Part shown: positions 28,506 through 39,309 of the stretch, piece by piece
Numbering within the stretch: position 1 is the stretch's first letter
Layout: the number at the start of each line of letters is the position of its first letter
Origin: Ectocarpus siliculosus
Taxonomy: Eukaryota > Sar > Phaeophyceae > Ectocarpales > Ectocarpaceae
NCBI GenBank assembly: GCA_000310025.1
Contig: FN649729.1
Location: 3,851,632-3,892,784, forward strand
Length of the DNA stretch: 41,153 nt
Direction: 5' to 3'
Program-made: the position numbers and the translations under genes
The notes under the pieces: generated by a model
The model's database searches: none
What the model was told of the DNA's origin: nothing
The model's input: only the letters and a program-made list of their open reading frames with translations

Positions 28506-31500
28506 ATGATGGATGCGGGCATCGTGGCTACCGGTTCGGGGGGCCTAGCCGCTCTGGCGGTGTACCTGGGCGTGGTACAGCTGCTGCGCTTCCGGAGGCA
28601 AGTCGACAACAGCAGCAGCTACGCCAAAAAAATGCTAGAAGCGAAAAAAGCGAAACGCGCGCCAAACTCTCGGTGGAGAATCGTACATGCGTGCGCGTTG
28701 ACAAAAAAGTTAACTTGGTCGTATGTTTTCGTTGTTGTCGGAGTTCTTGCTTCTTTCTGTCAAAGCTCGGAGAGGACCCGGAAGTCTTCAGCTGACAGTA
28801 GCCTATAGTGGGCGTGGTGGGCGTTTGTTTATTTTTTCCCTTTAGTTCGAAATAGGTCCGACCAATTGTCTACTTGTTTGTGCGTCCATGAGAGAGAGAG
28901 AAAGAGAGAGAGAGATTTCCCCAGTCTTGGAAGAAGACGGAAGCATGCATGCATACATACGCGCGGTGGCACGCGTTTGTTTTTCGTTTTGTGCAGGATC
29001 CGCCGGCTGCGTAAGAGCCTGGACGCCAAGGAGGACTGCTCCGAAGTGGTTCGTCAAATGGTCCAGTTGGAATTCCCCTTCCTGATGACCAAGGTGAGGC
29101 CTTCTTTTTTACGGGCGGGGGTAGGGGGTAGTAGGGGGCAGGTAGTTTTTATGCCTTTCTCACATAAAATATCCTTTGGATTGGCGGGCGACCCCGAAAG
29201 TTCGGTACGGATCTTGCGCGGGTGCAGATACAATCGGGTGGAAGTGAGAGCGAGATCTTTTATTGCCGAAACCACAGCAATAGCGAATCTGGAAGAAAAT
29301 ACAGCAAGGAGGTAGGAGTGGGGGAGCATGGTGTGGCGGCCGCTGAGGCGATGCCTTGTATGAATGAAAGGTCACTTATTTGCGGGGAGTTGCAACCTGG
29401 GTGAATCTTTCTCCTCGCGAGGAGGCAACGGCGTCGTGAGATCCAACGTCTCCCTCTCACGCACATACCTTGAAAACAGAATTGATTGGAGTACCCCCCC
29501 CCCCCCCGATGTGCCATCCTGATCCGGCGAACACGCGGCGTGCTCCGTCCCGGCTTTGTAGGAATGCGAGGGCAATGGTCTGACGACTGCGGCATGCACG
29601 GGTATGATTACACCTCTTCCCTCGCCGTTGCCACTGCTACGCCCTCCCTCCCGAATGACAACTTTCGAAGTCGCTAGAGTTTGCACTTTTCGCGACCTAC
29701 GGCGTGCCCTCCATCTCGAAGCTGCTTGACAAGACGGGCGAGTTTCGGAAACACGTCGGCAAGAGGTGGGAAATGGACGACCACTAGCAGTCCCTCCGCC
29801 TGCGGTGTTTTTGGCTTGGTTTCTTCCCTGTCGCACCATCGCGACTAGGGGAAATTCTCGTGCTGGGGTCTCAACATTGTCCTTGGAACCATGTCTTTCC
29901 CATTTATGGCTTAAAATGGCGGAAGAGAGGGTCGTGTCGTTTTGGCAGACTGGGGGCATATGGACGTATGGAAGTGGGGCGTGCGCTCGACCGTATGGGT
30001 TCATTGCCGGTAGAGCCTTGATACGACAGCGACAACACATAACAGCAATAACGACGACGACGACAGAAAATAGCAGGAACAACGGGGGAGTATGTGGCCC
30101 TGATACGACCGCGACAAGCAACGACGACAACCACAGAAAATAGCAGCAACAACGGAGAATAATACGTAGCCGCACAACGTTTTACAGGTACGATGACACG
30201 GACTTCATCCTTCGGGAGTACCTCGAGAGCGGGAAGGACGGAGACCGGGGCAGGACGGCCATGGGCCGGCTCAACGCTATCCACTCCATGTACGCCAAGG
30301 AGATCAGCAACGCCGACATGCTCTTCACGCTCTCGCAATTCGTCACCGCGCGGGCTCTGTGGATCAACAGGTGACTTGGCAGCTAGGAGGGGGGGGGGGG
30401 TGTGCTCGTTTTTGGGAAATCGTGCGTATTTAGAACTCACCGAGCTTCGTATATGAACCCCCGTGGCTCTTGAATACAGCACGGCGCTAGTCTGCGCTTT
30501 CTGTATCCGTGAGTTCAATTTTTTTGTTGTAAACAACCGTATAGTAAGAACCACAGACCGATCCTGTTGTTTTGCTCTCTTCGTTCCCCGCTCCCTCCCA
30601 CCCCTCTGGCATGTGCTCTTTTTCGTGCTCCCTCTCACCCACGCTCTCTGTCACTTATATATATATATATATATATCCCCCCCCCTCTCTCCCTCTCCCT
30701 CTCCTTCCCTCTGTTCAACCGTCTATCCACCCACGTCCACTTCTCTCACACTCACAACCTCCCCTCCCCCACATGTGTCTGTCCCATCTCTCGTTGCCAG
30801 GTACGGGTGGCGACGCTGCACGGATTTGGAGACGGAGGCGCTGTTGGCACACTACGGGGAGATGGGGAGGCGCATGGGCATCAAGGGCGTAGACTCCTGG
30901 AAGACGTGGCAGGACGCCGACGACTTTCAGGCGGCCTACGCGGTGCGTGAAGCTCTTGATAAGGAGTGTCGTCGTTGTGAGTTGGTTCTCGTTGGTTGTG
31001 TTGTTGAAGTGATTCGTTGTTTTTGTTTTAGGGTGTGTGTGATTTGTTTGCGGTCGGTCGTGGTTTGTAGTAGTAGTGAGTTCTGGCTGCTACTGCCCGC
31101 TTACATGGGGGATTTCTTGGTGTCGCGGGGAGCTTGCGCCTTTACCCCTTGGGTTTTGGCCGGTTAGTGACCACGGCGACTACACTGCTGTGCTCGATGA
31201 GAACAAACCTGAGAGAACCGATATCAACAAGTCTAGCAACAAGCGACGAAGGGCTAGGGTTAGGGTTAACCCCGACAACAACAACAGCAGCAACAAGCAA
31301 CGACAACAACAAGCGCCGCCGAAAAACCAACCCCGACCCCAACCCCCAACCCCCAACCCTACTAACAGAAGGAGCACTTCAGGTTCGCCGCCAGCAACGC
31401 CGCCATCGCCGGCGTGACGGTCGACCTCTTCGTCTCTCTCGTGCCCTCCAAGGCTTTGCAATCGGCCGCTCGCTGGGGCGTGTACGCGCTAATAGACCCG

Positions 31501-33857
31501 CCCCTGCTGAAGGCCTTTGGCTTCCCTACGGTGGGTAGTTTTTTTTGGGTGCTCACTTGGGGGGCGGCAGTAGTCTACGCAGGTTTTTCTAGGTAGAGTA
31601 AGCAAACATGCTGGATAAAGTATAGAATCGGCTATGTTGGGGGTTAGGGTTGCGGTTAGGGTCTGCCTGCCCCCTCCCTGGTCAGAAGGGGGGAGACACG
31701 GGTGGGTGTCTGGACTAAGAGGCGTTTTTCAGTCGGGATGCGTTCGAGGCGCCGTGAGGGGGAGAGGGGATGAGAGCCCGCGCCATAAGAGTAGTCCGTC
31801 CTCGTCTGTCGTTGTAGCCACCGGGGAGGAAGGTTTTCTATGGCGTACGTCGCGTTCAGTTGGGGGGGGGGGGGTGGTACCGTAGGCGACAGAAGATATC
31901 ACACCCCCTGAACCGATACTCAGAGCTACTTCCACCACGGTGTACATTCCAAACGATACGTTTTCGGAAAGCTCTCGACGAGGCGGTTCCAACTCCGCCA
32001 TTGTCGGCGCCAGTACTCTTTCTGCTGTGTAGCAATCGAGCTTCGAAAATCGGCCCAGGGGATGTGATACCTTTTGTCACCTACGGTATTGACGTGTTGA
32101 TCGAGTCGTCCACGAAGGATCGGTCGACGGCGTTCATGAGTAACTTCCGATCGCGGTTGATCTTGGGCTGACTCAAAGATGTCGAGGGGTTGTGTCGAGG
32201 TGGTCGAGAAAAATTATAAAAGCATGCCCAAGGTCCACTCTCCATTTTGATTGTTTGCTCACAGGCGCCGACCCTCCTGCAGTGGTTCATGAAGGGCAGC
32301 CTGTGGATGCGCGCGTTGTTCATCCGCTTCTTGCTGCCGCCCCGCCCCGACTTCATGGCCGTCCGGCGCACTCCCCTCTCGGGCGTCGCAGAGGGTGGTG
32401 AGTTTTCATCAAAAGCGGCATGATGGTGAAAACAGGGGGGGGAACCTCAATAGTGCCGGTTGACTCGTAGTGCCAAGTGCTCGGTATGCATAGATAGTAC
32501 CGGTGAAACCACAGGACGAGAGACTGAACGTTGAAGTTGTCTCGTTCTCTGGGTGGTGGCGAGTGCCGCCTGGTATTGTGCCGTTGAATCTGGCGGGCAC
32601 ATGCAGGCACTACCGAGGGACCGCCACTGAATTTTCACTAGAAAACGAGATAGATCTCTCTCGTCTCGCAAAAAAGCATTTGCGCTCAGGGTACACGTCT
32701 CCATTAATTTCTGCCCGCCCCCTGTGCCGGACGCCCTTGTTGTGTCCCAGAAAGCTCTTCCGATGTCCTCGTGAAGCCGGTTTATGACCCATTCCACGAC
32801 GTTCAGCTGGGCTGTTTGTACTACCGAGACGGGTAAGCGAGCCAGCCAGGAGAGAGATCCGTCCCACATCAATCACGCGTGCTTAATTTTTTTCCGCTTG
32901 TTGTGTTGTTTGGCAATGACTTTTACTGATGTACCGCGTTCGTTGTACCGGACAGCTCGTTCATTCGTTCGGCCGCGTACGTGGGAGCGGCCGTCGATTA
33001 TGGCCCTCGTCTCCGTGTGAAGTTTTGACGTTGTCCTTTGTACTTTTGAGTATGGCAAGAGAATGAGAAGGGAAGACTTGTAGTTCAAGGGGGCGGCAAG
33101 CCTGTCGTCATACGAAAACGTCCGAACATGCCTAGAGGCCGGGAGCGTTCCTTTTTGTACCTTTTTTCTTCGCCTCCCCTTCTTTGTGTACCTCTTTTCC
33201 TCCGATCCCGTTCGTGATCATACCCCTCCTCCTCTCTCCGTCACTTGATTGCGAGGGAGATTGTGCTCGAAGTTGTCGGAGCCCGCCTCACCGTCGGTCG
33301 ATCCGCAGCGCGGGCAGCTAAATATCTCGCCCTCGATGCGACTCGCCGAACCCCCCACGGTGCTTGTGGATTGGTCCCTCTCGTGCCTGGTGGGCGAATC
33401 CCAATGATGCGCCCCCTCCCGGGGCTTGGTAAATAGGGACCGTCTAGCAATGATGACACTACCAGCGTCTGGTTCATCCTTGTAATGTGATAGCCTGGGC
33501 CGGCGAAAATCCGGCATAACGCTTCGTCCCGGCATTGTAGGGATGTGAGGTCGATGGCCTAATGACTACGGCATGCGTTTACATGAGTAAGCCCCCCCCC
33601 AGAGTACCCCCCCCCCCCTCCTCCCTCTCACGCCTGCGACGAACGGTCTCCGACAAACGCCGGACAAATACAACACGGGCAGGTACAAGATCGAGGACCT
33701 AGGACCCGCGACGTGTCCTGCCGGACGCCTGTTTGAGGGACTGCCTTCCTACACCGGCAAGGGCGGCGGTGGCAGCGGTCCCGTAATCTGCGGGGCGGAC
33801 GGCACCAGCCCGCTCGCCTTCAACGCGGCCGGAAAGGCCAAGGACAAATCCATCTGA
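28506..33857 (+). CDS. MpaB/DUF2236-family ER-bound oxygenase, nine exons
   Basis: Exons: 28506-28720, 28997-29093, 29680-29765, 30188-30370, 30801-30942, 31369-31530, 32265-32397, 32751-32832 and 33683-33857 (stop TGA 33855-33857). Phases match throughout and give 424 aa, close to fungal MpaB. Residues 5-27 form an N-terminal membrane anchor, followed by RFRR. Family landmarks follow: MVQLEFPF (about 93-100), FALFATYGVPSISKLLDKTG (105-124), DFILREYL, GRLNAIHSMY with the conserved His about residue 165, FVTARALWINRYGWR (180s-190s), GEMGRRMGI, KEHFRFAASNAA, and LPPRPDFM. The end is GYKIEDLGP. Fungal MpaB is an ER membrane oxygenase that cleaves a prenyl side chain in mycophenolate synthesis. 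The algal substrate is unknown. Exon 1's donor is the weakest call: phase needs GTC|GTATGT (28720) or TCG|GTGGAG (28672). The ATGATG start follows an open frame with no better signal. Confidence 0.85.
29511..29622 (+). repeat. Dispersed intron repeat, copy B
   Basis: GATGTGCCATCCTGATCCGG ... CTCCGTCCCGGCTTTGTAGG ... CTGCGGCATGCACGGGTATG, then a pyrimidine-rich tract. The acceptor of the exon at 29680 is 169 bp from its start. It matches copies A and C. Confidence 0.7.
30656..30676. repeat. (TA)n microsatellite in intron
   Basis: About ten TA units lie in the intron between exons 4 and 5 of the oxygenase gene, followed by a long C/T tract leading to the acceptor at 30800. Confidence 0.85.
33484..33594 (+). 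repeat. Dispersed intron repeat, copy C
   Basis: AATGTGATAGCCTGGGCCGG ... CTTCGTCCCGGCATTGTAGG ... CTAATGACTACGGCATGC, followed by runs of C. The last acceptor of the oxygenase gene (33682) is 199 bp from its start. Confidence 0.7.
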
Positions 33858-35049
33858 AAAAAACGATCAAGGATCTTGGAGGCCACCCTCCCGTAAGCAA
33901 GTGGTACTCAGAGGGGACAAAGGGAAAAATATGTATCGGTTCTTCTGTACTGTAGTATAGCATGCTTGCTGTTCAGATGCTGCGCGGAGGTTGTTGCACT
34001 GAGAACCACCAGCCGGGCATGAAATCCTGGGTTTTTGTGCCATGGTTGGTCCTGGATTTTTCATGCGACGTCTGACGCGACCGACTGGCGTTTTTTTTCC
34101 GCGAGAGGGCGATGTCCGAGATGTCGGAGAAGAAGTTAGAGAAGAAGTTGAGCCCTCTGTTGTGGTGGATTGCGAGTTGCGCTCCTGATGGTCCTGCCGA
34201 ATAGAAGAGCCGGAGGAGCCACGAAAAAAAGCGCCTCCAGCCTCTTTGCTGATGAAATGGCGGGCGGCTTGCGCACAAGCACGTCACTAGATTGCTAGTC
34301 TTGTGGTGGGGAGGGGGGTAGGTCAGACAGGCCGCCCAGGGTTGTGAGTGTAATTGCGTGGGTGTATTGTCTGTAAGGTGTGGCACCCACGTTGATTAGC
34401 TACAGCTGATGAAGAGGCGCCCACCGTAGCGGGGCATTCATACATATGTAGTGTGGGTGTCTTTCCTTGTGGGCATCGGCCGTAGGAAAGACGTCAGTCT
34501 CAGTACGGCAAAAAAATGGAGAACGCTTCGAAAGGCCATGATCTGGGGAGCCGTGAGTGCCTGCATGTGTCTTTGAGTAGCGCCCACCGCGCTAACTGGC
34601 TCGCCGATGGGAAGGCGACAGTCTCGTGCGTGCATAGTCTGTGTTTGATATTGGTATCGGCACCGCTCCGTGGTTGACCGTGAAAAGACGTCGTCAAAGT
34701 GTCAAGCGTATGAACATCACATGTATAGTCCTTGCGGATGAGGGGACTTGGTGCATGTTTGTGGGGGGACTCTCACGCGAACTCTCTCGCTCTCTCTCGA
34801 ACAGGCGGTTCCGTTCTTTCGTTGCTAGCATGGGCAGCGCTCCTCCGCTGACAATGAAATGACGTTATTGCCCACGGATGAGTATCATTGTCTTTGAAAG
34901 GAGAACTCCGTCTTTTTGTGGGCAGACTCCCACGCGCGTTCTTTGTCCCAGGCATTCGTGAGAAGAGAGGGTTCACAGGGCGCGCGGGGGTAGTATGCTG
35001 AACGCCACAAACTTCAGTCAATCGTAGGGTGATCCCTTTCTATTTTAGT
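33858..35049. other. Downstream and intergenic region of the oxygenase gene
   Basis: No gene is supported. The first few hundred bases should include the oxygenase 3' UTR. Two related ~40-bp blocks (GGTATCGGCACCGCTCCGTG near 34651 and GCATGGGCAGCGCTCCTCCG near 34829) hint at an old local duplication. Confidence 0.4.
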
Positions 35050-36330
35050 ATGATACCCAAAGCTCGCGGGTTAATTTTAGAGAACGGGGGAGGGTAGGAC
35101 GGGAGGGGAACCCATGGTGGTGCGTGGCTGCAACCTCCAGGGAAAGAGGGAGGGGGGGGGCGTGTTCGAGAGAGCGCGGATTCCCTCGTTGCAGAGCCGT
35201 AGGAGACGGCAAGCATACTATGATGCCGTATGTGGAGGATATGTCTCTATGTAGTCATCCTCAAAGTCTGAACGTCGACGTTTGCACGTTTGGGTCTTTT
35301 GGGCGCACCAGCCGGCGTCACATACGCGGAAACCCACACGTAAGTTTGTGTGCTAACCATGTTTTTGGAGGTTTAGTGTCAAGGGAAGAGTCGGAACGTG
35401 AGTTAGACTTCGCTACTTTCTGTCGATGCCCACTGTGGAAGAGAGGGAAGTCACCTTCTCGCCTCATACCGCCTGTCGCTCCACGTGCCGCTTCATTGAG
35501 TTGAGAACCGTTATTCGTTTTTTTGCCAATGGTATCCATCCGTTCTTTTCGCAAGGCGTGCAGCGAACAAAACCCATCAGTCGACACACTCCAATGTCAC
35601 GACACGCCAATGATTGATGCTGACTACATGCATGCCCTCCAATTCACCTTCACCCAACCCTCCCTGTAACAAAAAAATATCGAGCGAATATCCGTTCTCC
35701 GCCTTGCGTAGAACGTTGGTGCTCCCACCCCACCCCACCCCGACGAGGGATCGGGAAGACTTGTCTAGAATATCTTCATGGCAACACGATCGAATCAGCT
35801 TCCTCACAAAGTACAACGCATACAATACCCCCCCCCACGCAACATACCGTTCACTCTACGCCACGGGGGCATGCTGCGTGTGAACCGCCCTGGCCAGAGG
35901 AAGGTCAGAACGACCACAACTGCAAGCAACAAGAGAGACAGACCCTTGGGCACCCACGACATGAGAACCCAAAACCCAAGTACGACCCTTCCTTCCTGGT
36001 ACACCAAGTCCTACTACTTGGCCGAGCTCGGCGGTTCACTGGTTGGTTGTGGCTGCCATCCCCGAACAAAAGAGTAACACTACGTGAGCTTCTGCAAAGC
36101 CTCTCGCAGCTTCTGAGCCGCAGAATCCGCGTCCCTAAACTCCAGCGCCCGGATGGCAAACCGGCAGTGCTCCATCGCGTCCGCCAGCTTGCCTTCCATC
36201 GCCCTGCTGCCGATGCTCGATCTCGTGTCAGAGGGGACCACGTGGGGGGCGGTCGCGCCTGGGTACGCTGCCGCTGGATCGTCACCGGAAGGCATTCGTC
36301 CTGTCCACGACGACATCGTGACAGACTATT
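35050..36330. repeat. Segmental duplication, left copy
   Basis: Colinear with 39310-41153 on the same strand. Shared blocks in order include GTAGGAYGGGAGGGGAACCC, TAGGAGACGGCAAGCATA, CTGAACGTCGACG, CACCAGCCGGCGTC, GAGAACCGTT, CAATGGYATCCATCC, TCTCCGCCT and ACGTAGAACG-like strings, then the VTA1-type C-terminal exon. Divergence looks like 25-30% outside the exon, with indels. Confidence 0.8.
36080..36316 (-). CDS. VTA1/LIP5-like C-terminal exon, duplicate copy
   Basis: The minus-strand frame ends TAG at 36080-36082. It encodes an Ala/Pro linker (DDPAAAYPGATAPHVVPS) and then RAMEGKLADAMEHCRFAIRA and LEFRDADSAAQKLREALQKLT. This matches the C-terminal helical (VSL) domain of Vta1/LIP5, which dimerises and stimulates the ESCRT-III-recycling ATPase Vps4. 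An acceptor GTGGACAG|GA precedes it near 36305, so the exon may start there and not at the first open codon. No upstream MIT-domain exons are visible between 36330 and 37786. It could be an alternative terminal exon of the gene at the right edge, the end of a paralogue, or a fragment. The frame is intact and differences from the other copy are mostly conservative. Confidence 0.6.
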   Translation of the reverse strand: MSSWTGRMPSGDDPAAAYPGATAPHVVPSDTRSSIGSRAMEGKLADAMEHCRFAIRALEFRDADSAAQKLREALQKLT

Positions 36331-37786
36331 AGTGGTGGAGGTGTGGTTGCCCCCCCCCCCCAGGGCAAAAACATGGCGAACGTTTTGTGTGTGCTGGGTC
36401 GTTCAGTTTTGTTGAGGCGGGGTGCGATGCAAACATCCATCCATGCCGCAAGGGGTTCATAGCGTTGTGTGACGACCGGCCTGTATGCAACGATATGTCT
36501 CCCCTGTGGGAAAGCGTTTTATTTGTTATTTTTCTTGCAAAAACACGACGAATTACTTCATCTATTTTCTGTGGAATGATTATGATGCGCGTTTGCACGT
36601 ACGTACGTGATGATGGCCTTGACACTACTACTGCTGTAAATACTCCTTTTGAAGAAGATAGGGTTAGTTTCTCGAGAGCACAGAATTTGGGCGTCTTGTC
36701 CTGTCGAATGAGTCATAACGATATGTAGTCCATGTATGTGTGCAAGACCGCGCACGTTTTTAGAATACATGCAATCACTGAAAGACTACAAGCTCGTTCG
36801 AGATATATCGCAGTCGGGATGTATGTATGTGTTGAAATCTTAGCAGGAGAAAGAACGGCTGGGTACTGCTGTCGTCTCTCTCGCTGGGTTCAACGTGAGA
36901 GCAGCTCAAAAGTCGCTTGCAACTCACCTCGGAATTTCCTGCTGTTTTTGCTCTCGAACACTGACGACTCACGGCGACCTGCGCTGCTTCTGTACAGTAG
37001 ACTGCTGTATATATATGTGGCTCTCGAGCTGGTTTGTGTCTCGAGATGGCGTCCCTGGCTTTGAGCTAAGCTCAGAATATTATCGACACACCAGTAGGTT
37101 CTTGTTTGACGTAACGCCACGTGATGCAAGCGACAGGTGGAAAGGTTATACAGACAATATGGGTGGTTATAACCCTGGTTTGGGTCCTTTCGGCAGGTCT
37201 CAGGCCGAGACCTTTTCCTTGAAGAGACCTACGTGACAAACTGTTGTTGCTTTTCGTCGAAGGTGCGGCGTAACCAGTGACGCTTCGACAGCCTCATTGT
37301 AGCTTCGTGGCACAAACGAGAGAGCATTCGATTGCTTAATCCCCGGCGTGACCCTACGTCGCGACCAGTCGGTATAGAATGGATTGCCACGGGATACGCG
37401 TGTTCGTTCGTATTTGATTGTATCCACACACACACGCCGTCGTAACAGACGTTCATTTTCGCATGACAATTATTACCACTGCTGTAGTTATAGGTGGAAA
37501 AATAAATACGCAGGGGAGATGTCCCTTTATGCTGTCTGGGAAATCGTAGACATGCAGGTACTTTCTGACGCTATGAGTCCATTGCTAATCTGTCTCAGAC
37601 TCTTGTCTATGATAGAGATGGTTTCGTTGTGTCATATTAAGAAAAAAGATAAAAAAATACACGCACAGAAGGACTACCCATTCGAGATATACCCACAGGC
37701 GAACGGGATGTGGTGGAGTCTTTTCAGTGAGTGGAGGAGAACCGGCTGGGTACTGGACTTATTTCGAGTCTTTTTTTAAGTCTATA
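36331..37786. other. Region between duplication copy and DNA transposon
   Basis: No gene is recognised. Open frames on both strands are short and motif-free. Confidence 0.4.
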
Positions 37787-37966
37787 CAGTAGCGGCTACG
37801 GTTTAAGAGAACTTATTTCAGAGAAAGCGGATTTAAGAGAGAGGAATTGGCGTGTACCAATAACAATCGATTTAAGAGAAATTTCCTTTTGCAGCTGGGA
37901 TTTTTCTCTTAAATCGAACAATGTGGAAACCACGTGGACACACACACCCACACAGCTGCAGACACC

Positions 37967-38498
37967 ATGCCCTGCGTGGCGGGCAGTCGCTGCACGGCTG
38001 TCCCCGATCACACGCCAGGCCCGCCGGCGTTCACAAACCACCAATGTAGAGGAGTCTGCAGGCAGTACCTCCATGGCACCTGTGGTGTGGTGGACCCTCA
38101 GGGCACCTCCGAGATGCATCGCATCTGCCACAACTGCCTTTCCTCCCGTGAGCGCATGACTTCAGGCTGTAGAGGACAACGTGGAGGTAGCCGAAGCGAT
38201 CGTTACAGAGATGGTAGAGGACCTCTGTGATGAGAATTTGGTGGGCATGGATCTTTCCTCTGACGACGAGGACGACGACCTGGTTGAGCTACGCCAATCG
38301 GGACAGTCGGCGGCGGCAGCGGCCCCGGCTCCGCCGCCGTACGCGAATGTAGCAAATCATTTTGGTGAACTTGAGGATACTGCCGAGAAGTGCCGCATGT
38401 CCGAAGTGTCTTTTCACCTCCGCAAGGCTAAGCTAGCGTGGATGAGTGCCTACGGTTCGAGGGAAACCAAGCAGACGTGCATGAGCGACTTCCTTTGA
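37967..38498 (+). pseudogene. Transposon-encoded Cys/His-rich protein remnant
   Basis: From ATG 37967 a frame gives MPCVAGSRC..., with Cys and His spaced as C-x5-C...H-x-C-x3-C...H-x2-C...H-x2-C-H-x-C (ending CHNCLSS). This is zinc-finger-like and typical of transposase N-termini. About 60 codons later the coding character moves to another frame (about 38160-38498): VEDLCDENLVGMDLSSDDED, then HFGELEDTAEKCRMSEVSFH, ending MSDFL and a stop. The acidic patch plus helical C-tail resembles the ends of pogo/Tigger transposases. The DDE catalytic middle is missing at the junction, consistent with an internal deletion. Family assignment rests mainly on the TIRs. Confidence 0.5.
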
Positions 38499-39088
38499 CG
38501 GTTGCAGCGCAGATCGTGTTCAGGCTGACAGGTCGCCAGGGTAGCGTTGGTTTCTTGGGTTTGTGTTATTTGTACGGCGAGTGATGTTTTGATATTGTGA
38601 AGCTGTTTTTTGTTCGTTGACTCGTGTTTTTGTCGGGGGTTCAAATCGATGGGATGAGAGGTATGAGGGTGTTACATATGTTGAGGGTACGGTGGGAGGA
38701 AGGTGCAGTGTGTAAACGGGTGCGTCGTTCTTGAGTGCTGGTGCATTCGTCGCCTCGTGTTGTCCTTCTAGAAGAGGTGCAACTATGAAACCCAGCTATA
38801 AAACAACTCAACCAAAACCTTTTACGTGTCCACGTGCAAAAATGTGCATCGCATCACACGACGATGATTTATTTTTCCGAACGCAGATCCACCAAAAGCG
38901 TACAACGTACAGCAGTGCTTGGGTCCACGTGCTTGCCAACCAAGAGAATGAGCGGTGTTTGGAGGTAGCCCGACGTGGTAACGCTAGCTGCGCAAGTGAC
39001 ATGCATGATACGCTCTCTTTATGACCTATTTTAGCATTCGAGTGTAGTCAGTGCGCGAGAGCCCCTGTTTCACGACCTTCAGTTTTGT

Positions 39089-39155
39089 CTACGATATAAG
39101 AGAGAATTCTCTTAAAGTGAGATTCTGTTTAAGAAAATTCTCTCTTATATCGTAG
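39089..39155. repeat. 20-bp-stem palindrome inside the DNA transposon
   Basis: CTACGATATAAGAGAGAATT (39089-39108) and its exact complement (39136-39155) enclose 27 nt. The arms resemble the element's own TIR (CTACGGTTTAAGAGA), so this looks like a nested terminal-repeat derivative. Confidence 0.8.
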
Positions 39156-39309
39156 CCAACACGATATAACAGAAAGCCGGATTTAAGAGAGTGAAATTGG
39201 CTTGTACCGACCCTCTCTTAAACCGTAGCCGCTACTGTACACTGATGATTTATATTAGGATTCACAGAGGGGTGGAGTTATACAGCAGTAGTATAGGACA
39301 GCGTATCCT

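Larger units (their letters stand above)
37787..39237. mobile_element. pogo/Tc1-mariner-like DNA transposon, internally deleted
   Basis: A 1451-bp element has 24-bp perfect terminal inverted repeats starting CAGTAGCGGCTACGGTTTAA, flanked by TA on both sides (37785-37786 and 39238-39239). CAGT ends plus TA duplication fit the pogo/Tc1-mariner superfamily. Subterminal copies of GGATTTAAGAGAG...ATTGGCKTGTACC (about 37843 and 39178) occur in direct orientation and may be transposase-binding sites. The internal coding remnants lack the DDE core, so the copy is non-autonomous. Confidence 0.88.
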
